Shown one piece after another: positions 1 through 12,285 of a DNA stretch of 64,000 bases. The stretch comes from Carposina sasakii (Eukaryota > Arthropoda > Insecta > Lepidoptera > Carposinidae), in contig CP053159.1 of assembly GCA_014607495.2 (NCBI GenBank), positions 751,501 to 815,500 of the forward strand, read 5' to 3'. Position 1 is the first letter of the stretch. The number at the start of each line of letters is the position of its first letter. The notes below the pieces were generated by a model. The model saw only the letters and a list, made by a program, of their open reading frames with translations, made no database searches and was not told where the DNA came from. Made by a program: the position numbers and the translations under genes.

Positions 1-275
1 CATAGCTCAACGGCCTAGCAAGCTGAAGCTGCAATGAGCAGGGCACATAGCTCGAAGAACTAATTGGCGATGGAGGCGGAAAGTTCTAGAGTGGATACCA
101 CGTATCGGCAAACGCAATATGGGAAGACCACCCGCGAGGTGGACGGACGACCTGGCCAAGGTTGCGGGCGTCGTTGGATGCAGGCTGCTTCTGACCGGTC
201 GGAGTGGAGGTTGTTGGGGGAGGCCTATGTCCAACAGTGCACCTCCCAGGGCTGTAAATGATGATATGAAGATGA
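1..275 (+). mobile_element. RTE-type LINE 3' end, degraded
   Basis: In one frame around 120-165 the translation reads GRPPARWTDDLAKVAG. After a frame change it continues as WMQAASDRSEWRLLGEAYVQQ to about position 255. This is the C-terminal pattern of RTE/BovB-like non-LTR retrotransposon polyproteins (GRPxxRWxDD, then W..A.DR..W..LGEAYVQQW). The frame break and the truncated end show a dead copy. It runs off the left edge of the window. Confidence 0.7.
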
Positions 276-1854
276 GAAAAAATAGGATGATAAATTAATT
301 AAAGTTTAAAAAAATGTTTGGCCCGTCTGTCTCATATTTTTGACGTGAAACGTCTTTAAAATCGCGCCGACACATACGGGTACCAGGTTTAAAAACTGGA
401 CCGTAACGAAAAGGTCTATATCATCGTACCTTAATAATTAAAAAACTATTGGTCTTAGAAACAAAAATGTGGTGTAAATATTTCACTTATATAGTCAGCT
501 CGCTGTTATGACATTGAGTTCGTGTCGGGGTCAAGCGGGGGGGCGGGGGAGGGATACTGCGATAACTGTGCGAAACCGGCGCTCGCGCTTGTTTCTATTC
601 AGTGTAACTCGTGACTCCGACTTTATAGCGTGGTGATTCTTTCGTGTGTTTGTCAAGTTTATTTGAACCGATTGATTTATACAAAAATAAGTGTAATTTG
701 GACAGTATTTATATCTATACTAATATTATAAAGCTGAAGAGTTTGTTTGTTTGTTTGTTTGAACGCGCTAATCTCAGGAACTACTGGTCTGATTTGAAAA
801 ATTCTTTCAGTGTTAGATAGCCCATTTACCAAGGAAGGCTACAGTCTATACAACAACCTGCCCGGCTTCGCACGGGTACAACGCCCCCTCACGCGGACGA
901 AGTCGTGGGCGGCTGCTATTTAAAATAACCAGAAAGTGACAATAAATATATAAACATTTGCTATGTATTTTATGTTTCTATTACGTACCTGTTCTTTTTT
1001 TATTAAAATACTTAAAACAGCGTCCATCTTGTTTTCATTTCAATCTTTTACTTTAAAAGCGATTCGCTAACATAGACGTTTCACGTTAAAACCAACGGCC
1101 GTGTGCCCCGACACAGCCCCACCCGCTTTTTAGATTTTAATTTAGTTCCACTCGTAAAACAAAATTATGCCTAGGCATTATTGCGGTAAGCGGTAAGGAA
1201 CATTTTAATATTAACAAAAGCAAATTGATTAGCTTCTATATCCCCTAAACACTAAGTAGTCAGTATTGATTGATCAAAAAGAAATATGTACATGCAAAGT
1301 TGACAATGCTGGAGCACTAGACTAGAGCGGTAGACTGCAAGGCACAGAACCACCATAGAATAGCTAACATAAAATAGACTTGTTCTATATCGAACCTAAA
1401 AAATAACAATTTAAGGTAGGCTTACCATTAACCCTTATACTGTACTAATAATAATAATATAAGTATATTACTCCTGCTACCAACAAAAATATCTTTTACA
1501 TTGACTATTAACTAGTCGCAGTTTTGTCACGCATACTGACACGTAGTCGCTATTAGCACGATAAAACAAAGCGAATAGCAATCTCAGGTCAGACTGTCAG
1601 CCCCGCATCCGGTAAATTATGTTGGCAATGCTGGTAATGCTAGAACAAACAAAAAACAAAAGTAAACGACCACTTTCGTGTTGTTTCCGACGTAATTGTC
1701 GTTTCTATGCGTTATTCATTTTACGTATCCACAGTTTGTAACGTAATAACTAGCGGTGGAGATGGTTTCTCCGCATGTGTAAAATATGTCGCGTGTGTAA
1801 AGCGAAGCGAGCTTGTCGCTGGATTTTCAGATGCTTTAAAAATTATTATTTTAT
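276..1854. other. Intergenic, no gene seen; one dispersed repeat inside
   Basis: No supported gene. A patch near 520-660 is GC-richer, with a run of G and a TCAGT initiator-like motif at about 599, but no start codon or donor follows that would make a first exon. The stretch 709-922 is a copy of the dispersed family that ends in cccggcttcgcacggg / acgcggacgaagtcgtgggc. The remainder is AT-rich sequence with no recognised structure. Confidence 0.5.
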
Positions 1855-2250
1855 ACAGGATGTTTTTCGTTGCCATCCTTAACGAAGAGTAGTTACTCTA
1901 AACATCAAATAAAGTAAGTTTATTCCAAAAAAAATGCTGGGAAACGATGTAATTTTTTTGAATATTTTTTTAATTACTTGATCGGGCGAAATTTATAGTG
2001 TCCACTGTTGCAAATGCAAATTGACGTGTGTAGCAAGATTTTTTCGCGAGAAATTATTAATATCTGTCTATGAAAAAACTAGCTTAAACACTGGACACTA
2101 TAAATTTCGCCCGATCAAGTAATAAAAATTAAATAAAAAAAAATTTACATCGTTTCCCAGCATTTTTTTGGCATGAACTTAGTTTATTTGATGTATAGAG
2201 TACGTACCCTCCGTTAAGGGTGGCAACGAAAAAACACCCTGTATAAATCT
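1855..2250. repeat. Palindromic MITE-like element, CAGGGTG family III
   Basis: The two halves are inverted copies. The left arm begins acaggatgtttttcgttgcc and the right arm ends ggcaacgaaaaaacaccctgtata. Inside, a stretch around the word tgctgggaaacgatgtaa and another ending ggacactataaatttcgcccg each reappear reversed on the other side. The arms are about 180 bp with scattered mismatches. The outer TA..CAGGGTG / CACCCTG..TA arrangement suggests a TA target duplication, as in Tc1/mariner-derived MITEs. Confidence 0.75.
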
Positions 2251-3217
2251 TGTCAAGCTAAAAAGTATGTTTTGCTGCCATGCCATATAAACTCCCCCCT
2301 ATTCTAATAATGTTCAGGCTTGTAAGAATTATTTATAGTTTGCTTAAAGAAATCAGTTTTGTAAGAAATCACTATTCTGTTATATTGGTCCATGCTACTC
2401 GTATAAGTCATAGTTATATAGTCTATGTTATAACATATAGTTTGAGGTCATTGCACTAAGCCAGGGTACCCTAACCTGTATGTACTTTCACTAGTCTTGA
2501 CCCGCTGCTGTGCTCGGGAACCTGTATGTACGTACGTGCTGATCAACTTGAAATATTTACCAATGTTACATGGGTTCTGTACATGTATTTCTTATGTTAA
2601 TATAGGTGCCTGAAAAGTGATGTAGAAAAGTCTGTAAGTAGGTAGGTACTTCTTAGTAACGAAAGAATTGCTCTTTGTATCTACAAAATTTATACAAGGA
2701 GCCTTGGGTTTCAACTCTCTGGAAGTAAGGCGTAACCACAACCTCATGTTGACAGGCTGTCATGCTTTGCGTGGCGACTCCGATTGTCCGGTAGGTACTT
2801 GTCGAGCAGCTGGTAAGACTGTTTGCCCCGATGTCCCTAAGATTTGCCTTAGACCTCGCCGGCACGCGCTGCTGGCCGTCCCGCCAGCGCGTACGGTAGC
2901 TCACAAAAACTCGCCACTTCTCCGCGCATTAACAATGCTAAATGCACTCTTGGCATCAGCACCAGAGTGTGATCTGTTTATGAGTGCATGGCCGTCTGTG
3001 AGTCGTGAGTGTCTGAGAGATGGTGAATGAGTGAGTATTAATGCCTATTTTTATCTGATATTTTAATGCACATTATAAATTGTTAAAGTTATCATAATAT
3101 CTACATTTCAAGGCGCATTGGCGCAAGCTGTAATGCTTTGTAATATGGTTGTTGTTATAAATAAATCTAAATAAGTAGCTTTTTTATGTTGACTAGTTCT
3201 GCATTCACTGAAATTCA
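2251..3217. other. Intergenic; GC-richer patch of unknown nature at 2700-3030
   Basis: The stretch 2700-3030 is richer in GC than its surroundings and open in one + frame for 120 codons (from 2668). The predicted peptide matches no family I know and has no domain or repeat pattern. It could be part of an old transposon or a chance open frame. Nothing else is recognisable here. Confidence 0.3.
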
Positions 3218-3279
3218 ATATAAGTAAGTACTTACATATAAGTAAGTACTTACATATAAGTAAGTACTTACATATAAGA
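3218..3279. repeat. Short tandem repeat, 18-bp unit
   Basis: Three tandem copies of atataagtaagtacttac, each containing the palindrome gtaagtacttac. Confidence 0.9.
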
Positions 3280-3538
3280 TGCTAATCGTAAATTCAATCA
3301 ATCTCTGTATTTACATACTTACTTATGGTCGTTTGCTAGTTTTATAATCATGGAGTAAGTAGCCAAAAACGATGAAATAAAGTCTAGACATCTGTGACAA
3401 ATATGCAGCTTCTATATATATTCGTGGCTATAGGTACATCAGCCCAACACAAACAGTGCTTTATACGAATATACTTAAAAGATTGCTAATTACAAAGTTA
3501 CCTTAACTTGTGTACATATGCAAATAACTTTTTTAAAA

Positions 3539-3613
3539 AAAAACCGACTTCAAATGCGTGAACACAAAAAAAACTAAAAATTAAAAAATGTTCACGCATT
3601 TGAAGTCGGTTTT
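3539..3613. repeat. Perfect inverted repeat (25-bp arms)
   Basis: The left arm at 3539-3564 (aaaccgacttcaaatgcgtg and onward) is repeated as its reverse complement at 3589-3613, with a short A-rich loop. The motif aaccgacttcaaa occurs again near 3774-3790 as ttgaagtcggttg. This marks a dispersed repeat family that continues to about 3800. Confidence 0.8.
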
Positions 3614-6600
3614 ATTTTTTTTTAAAGTTAATTATTTATTATTAAATTTAAATGGGACCACCCTTGAGGTATTACCTATACGCCGAAAAAAGATTTGTTC
3701 AAATCGGTTCATAATTGGCGGAGTTATCGCGTAACAAACATAGAAAAACATACGGGTCGAATTGAGAACCTCCTTTTTTTGAAGTCGGTTGAAAAGCGTT
3801 GTTATACAAAACGTTAGACACAATAAGATAATAAATCAATTTTATGGCGGTAGAATTTTTCTCACAACCAGCGGAACCCCACTTCTAAGTCCGTGCGTGT
3901 TCCACCAAGGTCAAATAACGAGTGAAAGCGCGGGATAAATGTGGAATCGGTATTATATCGATTACAATCGATACATGAAAAGGTCGAGGCAATGATATCG
4001 ATTATGGAGATGTCCATTAAATCGATTGGAATGCTATTTGATAATTAATAGTTGAAGGCTTCGGGAAATTTATCATTCTTTTGTTTTTAGAAAAAATGTT
4101 TTAAATCCAAATGTTAAATCTATACCTTGTAGGATAAAGAAATCCCTGCATATCCTACTTAATCAGTTCTCTTGTTAATAATAATTATTTATTCTTATAA
4201 ATTACATTAGCTAGTCTAGACAGAGTTTCTGTTATCAAAGATTAACCAATTTTTACGATCTAATCTCGATATGTCAGACTTTTTAATCACATGTCTTCAC
4301 CCTCCACGACAATCACTCGGCATCTATCGATTTATCGGTTAATCGAGAAGTGTTGTAATCGATTCGGTACGAACGTACCGAGTGCAAGCGTCGCTTTACA
4401 TACAATGTGCATTGTCGTCTAACTGGGCCAGTCTAGTACATGGACGAAGGACAAATAGGAGATGCAATTACCACTTTTTTATTATACAATTTTAAATTTA
4501 CATAGAACTGTTCTGACCTATTCTGTAAGTAGGTATGGTACACAAATATTTATTTCTTTTTCGTTGGTGGCCATAAAGTCTCGAAACGCCAACTTATGCT
4601 TGAGTTTGACAGACCGTAACAAATATAGAAAGGAAATAAAAAAGAATAAAAAAAGAAAAAATTACAAATGACAATAAACAAATATGTTGTATGCTTTCAT
4701 AATAAATAAGTTTAATGTAGTCTACGCACCGCAATATGAACCAATCACTGGTTATTTGCCTCCCAATATAACCTACCCTTCCGTTTAACCAACCTGCGCA
4801 ACTATATATTATTTTCTATAACTTGGTAAGCCTCCTCCTAAATATGCTTCCTTCGTGCTCTATAATATGTCTACATTGTAAAATGGAGGCCAAATTCTCT
4901 TTAGATAATTTGTTATGTAGTAAAATGACTTAAATCTATTGAATGCATTCACTGGCACCTCTCTGACAACATCTAAAATGAAATCAAAAGTACTTGTTAT
5001 TTCAGATTGCAGTTATTATTAGCCCTTAACAATTTTTTAGAACTTTACAATTTTTATTACACAAAGGGAAGCCACTATCAAAGCTTCAGTAGTTTTGACT
5101 CCGCGATTGATGAATCAGTCAGGACATGTTATATATAATTGATTTACCGTAATAAGAAGAAAATAAGCTCCAGTAGGCTCATCCGCTAACAAAAATGTGG
5201 TTGCATAATTTGTACACCTAAAGGACGTGTTTGTACGACCGTAGTTATGTACGTAGCTTTAACGTTCTGCATTTAACTAATGAAACTGTAAGATCAAGCT
5301 GTTTACAATGTGTCTACGCACAATGCGTCCCAAATTGTTTAATCAGGTTTATGAAACTTGGCTGGTACACCACCGTGCACAATTTAACAAGTATTTTTCC
5401 TTCAAATCATGATTAGAAACAATTAATATCAGATAATCCGGTACTGATTCAGGCTGTTAAACATGATATAGTAGTTCTTAGGTAGTTCCTTTCTTCTACA
5501 TAAAAAACTAAACGGTATGAGCAATACTAGAGTGCGTTTCACCGAATAGTTCCTTTGAAAGATGGCGCTAGTTACTATGTGTATCACTACATTATCTGTG
5601 TAACAAATGTTAGTTCCTAAACCACACAAGGGCGTTGTTCTTTGGAACGGCCTCTACAGAAGCAATATGTCAGGTTGATCTATTTATTGGTAGACTTGTT
5701 TTCATAACAATAATTAACTTGTATGAATATAATGAGGTTGTTTCGGTTATATAACTATTTAGTTACTCATACAACTACATAGTTAGACCTACCTCTGTAT
5801 AAGTCTATATACAGAGTATAGCCGTCGTCGCTCTTAAAGATTTGAATAAACTGTGCAGTTCGTAAATCAAATCTTCTTTTTATATAACTTTGAATTTGGA
5901 AACAAATAATATGCAAACCTACATTATAAATCGTAATTTTAATACTTAGCTTCTATTAGAAAAATTAAGTTGTCTCAAAAACTACATCATACTAAACGTA
6001 GGCCCTGCTTCAATGACATGCCTTCAATAGTAAACCCGTCATCAGATTAACGATTAAATCGATAGATATCGATCCATTTTGTTCTCGATACGTTGCCCAA
6101 CTCAGTGATTAATAGGAATCGATTTCTTTGTCATCGATGTCGTAAAAATAAGTCGTGAGCTTGCATACTAACCGTTTGGTATCTCAGGTATTTAGATCTA
6201 GATTTTAGTAGATCTATTGCCTTGCATCTGAGAATAATACTTATGGGATTTGTAAATAAGGTTTGTAAATAGTAAGTTACGTAAGTAATTTAATACTTTA
6301 TATTATACATATCTAACTTAACGCACGTGCAGGCAGAGGCTACAGACAGCCCTTTTCTTAACGCAATTTTGGTTTGTGTAGGTTCGCCGAGGGGGACTCC
6401 TTTCAGCGTTGCCATTCACTTCAAATTAATTTGATCTTACCAAGCGCAACCCAATGCTTCTCCTATGGATAATCGTAATATCTTTTTGATCATTGTACCT
6501 ATAGTTTTACTCTATATATACTCTACATTCCCAAAAAGTATTAAGTTGCCTTGTGCCGTGCCCTGGGGAGGACTTCGTCCAGCAGTGGACTGCAATAGAC

Positions 6601-7378
6601 TGAAGAAGTAGAAGAATATTATAAATGTAAAAATAACTCAGTCTATCTCGCTTTCATGCCAAAACTACTGAACCGATTTAAACGAAGTTTGGCACACAAG
6701 TAGTCTAGAGCCTGAGAAAGGACATAGGCTACTTTTTATTCCGGGAAAATATTTTAATCCCGGATAATTTTGACATTTTGTTTTTGCAGAGTCGCGGGCG
6801 TCCACTAGTTTTAAATAAATCCTGAAATAGAGCTTCAGCTAACTATAACCGTCTTTACAGTCTTTAAATAAAATAATTTTAATCAATGTCTTCATAGCAA
6901 GTTAACCCTCCATTTACTCTCTGGAAGTGAGCAGTTTAACCCGAATTCGGTCACGATACACTCATTTCCTGCAACTATGTGTGTGTTGATTTAGTATCGA
7001 TAAGTACTCACGACCTATCGATAGAGTGATCGATTTATCGATACTTTTGGCAGTAAATGCGCAATTTATATGTATCATACGTATAAATTGAGTTCAGAGG
7101 TAAAGTAATTTGGTAGTTGGAATTGGTAGCTATAAATTTGATAAATAGGTAAGCGGGATTGGTCCACCACTCATAACTCCTGTAAGCCAGGAGCAACAAA
7201 GGCGACCAGAAAAATGCAAACAAGCGATTAAAAAGCATTAAAACTAATAGAAAAAACAGAATGTGAAGTATGAAGATAGGTACACTTAATATTAAATTAA
7301 GCGCTGACTGACAAAATTACTACAATAATTTAACAGTACGATAAATGGATTCCAATTCCATCATTCAATATACCTACA
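3614..7378. other. Intergenic, repeat fragments, no gene seen
   Basis: No supported coding sequence. Recognisable pieces: 5530-5615, a dispersed repeat beginning tgcgtttcaccgaatagttc that recurs at 34288-34352 and, diverged, at 30044-30130; 6550-6612, an RTE LINE 3' end (RALGEDFVQQWTAI then stop, + strand); and 6625-6812, a copy of the dispersed family ending in gtcgcgggcgtccactagtt. Several atcgat-rich patches (3950-4020, 4320-4370, 6050-6140, 6995-7045) have no assigned role. Confidence 0.45.
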
Positions 7379-7612
7379 GGATGGAATAAAAGGGGTACGT
7401 TAAGCGAAATGCTATGACTAATATAGCCCACTAATAGAGAACGTAACTACTACAAAATTTGAGACTCGAAATGACAGTTTATGTTTCCTAAACAACTCAG
7501 GCATGTTTATACAATTTCGAAAAATGTAGGTAAGTACATGTGATTTCAAGTTACAAATATAGAGGCCTCCATTCATAGCATTTTGCTTAACATACCCCCT
7601 TTGATACACCCT
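7379..7612. repeat. MITE-like element, CAGGGTG family I, degraded
   Basis: The left end has ggtacgttaagcgaaatgctatg. The right end has gcattttgcttaacataccccctttgatacaccctgta. These are inverted relatives of the ends of the cleaner copies near 14.77, 17.5, 41.3 and 59.1 kb. Confidence 0.65.
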
Positions 7613-8030
7613 GTACAGTGTACCTGCACCGGTAGCATGGCAAAAACGCGACGCGGGTTTTTACATCAACCGCGCGCGTGTTTCCAGTCACCAAATGCGA
7701 GCATGGCAATGACAGAGATTCGGAACCCGCGCGCGACGCGTCTTTAGAAATCTTTTGGACAACTCGTGGAAGTGGTGCTACCACTGCGGAAGTAAAATGA
7801 ACTTTATTACGTTTAACACTGAATCGGTAATTGAATTGCTATACTATATGAAACGTCAATATTAGCCATAAGACCCCGCGTGAATTTAAACGCCATGCTC
7901 GCACCTGCGGGTTTCAATGTCAGCTTGAAGTGTGAAACGTCATTTTGTCGCGAATTTTGACATTTAGGCGCCACAAAAAGCGCGACATACGTAAGTCGCG
8001 GACGGCATGCTACTGGTGCTGCTGCGTGTG
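7613..8030. repeat. CG-rich block with loosely inverted ends
   Basis: The left edge ctgcaccggtagcatggc and the right edge gcatgctactggtgctgctg are approximate inverted copies. The block is richer in CG dinucleotides (cgcgacgcggg, cgcgcgcgtg, cgcgcgcgacgcg) than its surroundings. It is probably a MITE-like element, but the arms are imperfect and no target duplication was identified. Confidence 0.35.
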
Positions 8031-8502
8031 ATAATTTTCATAAAAATTACATTAAAAATAGATGAACATAACTGAATCAATGTTAATGATACGAGTACAG
8101 ATCCTATCGCTGCTTGAAAGAAAAATAGTGCATATAATATCTTATGCCCGTGGTACTTTATCTACCATTACTACACAGTGTCGAAAGTACTCTGATTGTC
8201 ATTTGATTGTTGCCATTTATATGTCATTTGCAGACATTTCCTTTATATATGCCTATATGTACTTTTGTCACCACCGATAGAGGATATGATGCAAGTTTGT
8301 CTGTCACTCCAAAATCCATAAATATTTTTATTATTATAGACACTGTGTTCCCGAAATAGGGTAGCTTGAACTGCAGGATCATAAAGGAAATCACACAGCC
8401 ACATAGCATACCGGGGATAGCATTCGAGTTTTTAATAATACTTCCAACAACCTTGCCTACCAAACGAGCTCTCTCTTAAACCAAAACAACGTAATTGAAC
8501 AT

Positions 8503-8658
8503 AGTTATGCAAACTGGAACCAACCCACTAACGTATAAAATAAAATTTTTGGGTACATAAGCTTTCGTATCAACCTTGTAAACATCAAAATAATCTGTAA
8601 ATTTTGTTAGAATTCGATGTTATTGTTTATGTGGGTTGGTTCCCGTTTGCATAACTAA
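8503..8658. repeat. Small inverted-repeat element (MITE candidate)
   Basis: The left end, agttatgcaaactggaacc followed by aacccact, and the right end, gtgggttggttcccgtttgc followed by ataact, are inverted copies of about 26 bp around a 100-bp AT-rich core. Confidence 0.7.
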
Positions 8659-11570
8659 GTCCAATTATAACAAACCAATTTCTCATGTCGTAACTAGTCA
8701 AGAAGGCCCATATAATACTCGAACCTGGTCATTATCAAATATACCTGCTCACGTGTACAACGACTGCATTCCACTAGGTTAGAGCCAACGATATCGCATG
8801 ATGATAGATATGGTAAATGAATAAAATATATAATTATTTAAAAATTAATACTGTATACGGTCAGCACCAACATAAAAACAAGACAATATAAATAGGATAT
8901 GTTGCATAGGGAAATGCACACTCAAGGTTCCTAGACAATGTGCCTAACATCGTTTTGCATCGACGTTCGTTGTTTTCACTAATACCTGTTAGATTTCATC
9001 ACGTCATTTTAATGTACTTTTACTCCGTTATCCGGGAATTATCCCAGATAAATAAGCACTAACAGAACTTCACCAAACTACGTATGTTACGAATATGAAT
9101 AGAGATTTAGGCTAGGCTAGGATCAATATTTTTTAAATTTTACCTATTTTTGTTTGTTTTATGTCAATTCGCAACCGGTAAATTTGGTTTTAGCGTTCCT
9201 GGTGGACATATCTATATTAGTATTCTATCAGTGGTCACCTATATTATAGTCACCCACTCGGTCTCACAATATAGAGCAATGTTACTATATACACAAATTA
9301 ATGTTTACGTAACTGTCTGTTCGTCACGAACTATTGCAATTGCAGTGTCCCTTTGGGGAAGCCAAGACTTATGACATGGTTATTATGTGGAATATGGGGT
9401 CAAAGATAGTCTCATAGACGGATTTGAGCTTTTATGTTATTTCAAATTAAATAAATATGCATAACAGGACACTATCACTACAAATTAAATAAAATGTAAG
9501 AAAGATGGTTAGTTTTAAATATGAATATAAACCTTGGATATTGGTTTTTTATTTTATACTAGTTGACGCCCGCGACTACATCCGCGTAGACTGCAGAAAA
9601 AACAATTGTCTAAATTTTCAGGAAAAAATTAACTATCCGGGATAAAAAGTTGCCTGTGTCCTTTCTTAGGTTCTCGACTACTTGTGTACCAATTAGACTA
9701 GAAGCCTTGGTCTGAAAACTAGACAGTTATTGTTATTAGTAACGACGAATGGCGGACTTAAGCTGCTTCGAAATCATGCTATCGTCAAAAATCGCCGTCC
9801 TTCCTAGATTGGCATGATTGTCGGCACTAAAATCGGATAAATAATTGTATATTCTAACGCCTAGATAGAATGAACTTGACAAAGCCATATCTCATTCATG
9901 TCTTATACAATTATTCTTTCGTTTTATGGTCCAAATATAGCTCACTCTATAATTAGATCATTTTTATAACAACTCCATTAAGGTTTATTTGAAAACCCTG
10001 TAAATAAAAAAATACTCCATCTCTTTCCGACCTTCGCTTAATGGCTTAACAGAGAAAGGGATAGCGTCCTCGTCACCTTGAGCTAATAACTCTGGTAGTG
10101 ACATTTTTAGCACAATACATCATTAGTGTATAGTGATCTTAATAGGTTTATTTTAGATTGTTTTTTTTCGTAATCAATTCTCATATATTTCACTAGTGGA
10201 CTCCCGCGACTTTTTCCGCATGGACGCGTGGATTCCTTTTGTTTCGAGTCTTAATTTCTTGTTAAAAAAATGAAAAAGACAGATCGATAGAGAATTAGTG
10301 TATTATATTCTTGTGATAGGAAATGCAGCTGATTCTCTTACTTACGAGTAGGTATAGCCCTGCATCAGCACAGGCAATAAGTATTATTATTTATGAATTT
10401 ATAGATATTAATTTGTGTTAGTTTATAACATGTTTAGAATTAAGCTATTCAGTCATATCTATATTTTTATTTACTCGATGATGTGAAATGGTTTTCGTAG
10501 ATGTAAAATGTATGTGGCTCTACAACAAAGACTGTATTTTTATTACTTCCGTATTTTTATAGGTTATATTACTTAACTTATTAAAATCGTTATTAATCGA
10601 TTATGTTACGAAAAATCGCTCCATTAACTCGTCTAGAATGAGCTTGTGGCGTGCAATATGACCTTGATCTTATTCTAAAAATATGCCAATCACCTACAAG
10701 TACCTAAGATAGACATAAAATTGTTAGACATTATCTACATCTGTGGTCAGCTGAGGTTTTTTTTGATAAAGATTAATGACTAATTGAGTAATTATTTCAC
10801 GTAAATTCCCCATGGTATAAAAATAGATACAGTTTTACTAGTATGGTATAACAATATAATAGAATATTTACTTGGTGAGTGACATGGCGTTACGTTTCTC
10901 CCTTTTTCGGAGGCCGTGACAAAATATGCGTCTTTTCCAGATTGTGTGTTTTGCGTGGACTTTGGCATTCGTGGTAGACTGCGGTAACATGAAATAATGT
11001 TAAAAAAACTTCTAATAGGTATTATAAATTTCACACGAATTCACATGATTTTAAAAATGTAAATAACCAAAAAAATAGAGCAATCTAATTGCGTACTTAT
11101 TACCATTTAATTTAATGGATGCTCTTGACATTTGCAAATCTGCTAATAACGCATAAAGTTTTTAGTCAACGTAATGTACAAAACGGCACAGATATTTACT
11201 TCTTAAGTATTCCAAATGTATGCCAAGATTTTTTGCAACACCCATTTTACAATAGCTCGAATTCTATGGAAAAACATTATAAATAGCGACCATATTTCTA
11301 AGTTATTGTGAACGAAATACAAAACGATAAAAAATGTGTCGCGTAGGCTATGTCTACACTTGCATCTATCAACTGTTTTATATTTAAAGCGCGTCCACAC
11401 TTTCGCCTCTTAGGCAACGACATTATGCTTCTAATAAGTATGCAATATTAGAAATACTTACGATTCAGACTTGCGATCCGCTCTGGTAAATTTAGTTTGT
11501 AGATCAGTTATGAAAATATTATGAAAAGTTTGTAATATGTCATTATACACACTACCTATACAGGGTGTTT
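8659..11570. other. Intergenic, repeat fragments, no gene seen
   Basis: Only dispersed-repeat pieces were recognised. One is at 9559-9725, in the family with cccgcgactacatccgcgta and ggataaaaagt. Another is a fragment at about 10320-10375. A TATAAAAATAG at 10816 is followed about 60 bp later by a donor-like ttg|gtgagt at 10874. This could be a non-coding first exon of gene A, but nothing else supports it. Confidence 0.35.
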
Positions 11571-11790
11571 TTTCTTTGCCACCCTTAACGAAGGGTACGT
11601 ACTCTATACATCAATTTAAGTAAGTTTATGGCCAAAAAAATGCTGGGAATAAATATGTATTTTTTGAAAAAAAAAATTTTTTTGGTCGGCCGAAATGTAT
11701 AGTGTCCACTGCTAGTTTTTTCATATACAGATATTAATTATTTCTCGTGAAAAAATCTTGCTACGCGCTACTATGTGCATTTATGCATAA
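11571..11790. repeat. Half copy of CAGGGTG family III
   Basis: It begins cagggtgttttttctttgcc, then runs through the same interior words as the copy at 1855-2250 (aaaaaaatgctggga, aaatgtatagtgtccactgc). The matching right arm is missing. Confidence 0.65.
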
Positions 11791-11957
11791 AAACGCATTC
11801 TATTTACTCAACTTTGGACCCTAATATCTTGGGAACCAGACACTTCCCAGGTATGCTTCCACGGAGAAAAATGATCGTGATGATGAGGACATTTTCGGGA
11901 ATTTTGACGACCAAAAATCATCCTGTATAATAGCGTGCTGCAAAGTTATATTATTAG

Positions 11958-12285
11958 TTAGTCCGCGTGGACTACAGAAAAAACAAAATGTCGAAATTAT
12001 CCGAGATAAAACCATTTTCCCGGGATAAAAAGAAATTCTATATGTTAAGTGGGACCTGTCACAATATATTCCTGAAAACTGCATCGAAATCGGTTCAGCC
12101 GTTTCTGAGATTAGCGTGCACAAACGCACAGACAAATAGACAAACAGACAAAAATTCCAAAAATCATAGTTTTGGGTACTATTTCGTTGATAAAGGTCCC
12201 TCTATAATATTTTTTCTCATATATTTTCCATGTACAGGCAGCTATCCGTTACATTTTTATTATATATATATAGATAGATAGAAGA
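11958..12285 (+). repeat. Dispersed repeat, closely related to 55226-55488
   Basis: The two regions share long near-identical stretches, for example atattcctgaaaactgcatc, agacaaaaattccaaa and gatccgttacatttttatta (slightly changed here). It starts with the tccgcgtggactacag word seen in several other copies in the window. The 104-codon open frame that spans it is not a gene. Confidence 0.6.

Noticed and set aside
11821..12281. Two 104-codon open frames on opposite strands
   Set aside because: They fall in a dispersed repeat that is also present at 55226-55488.
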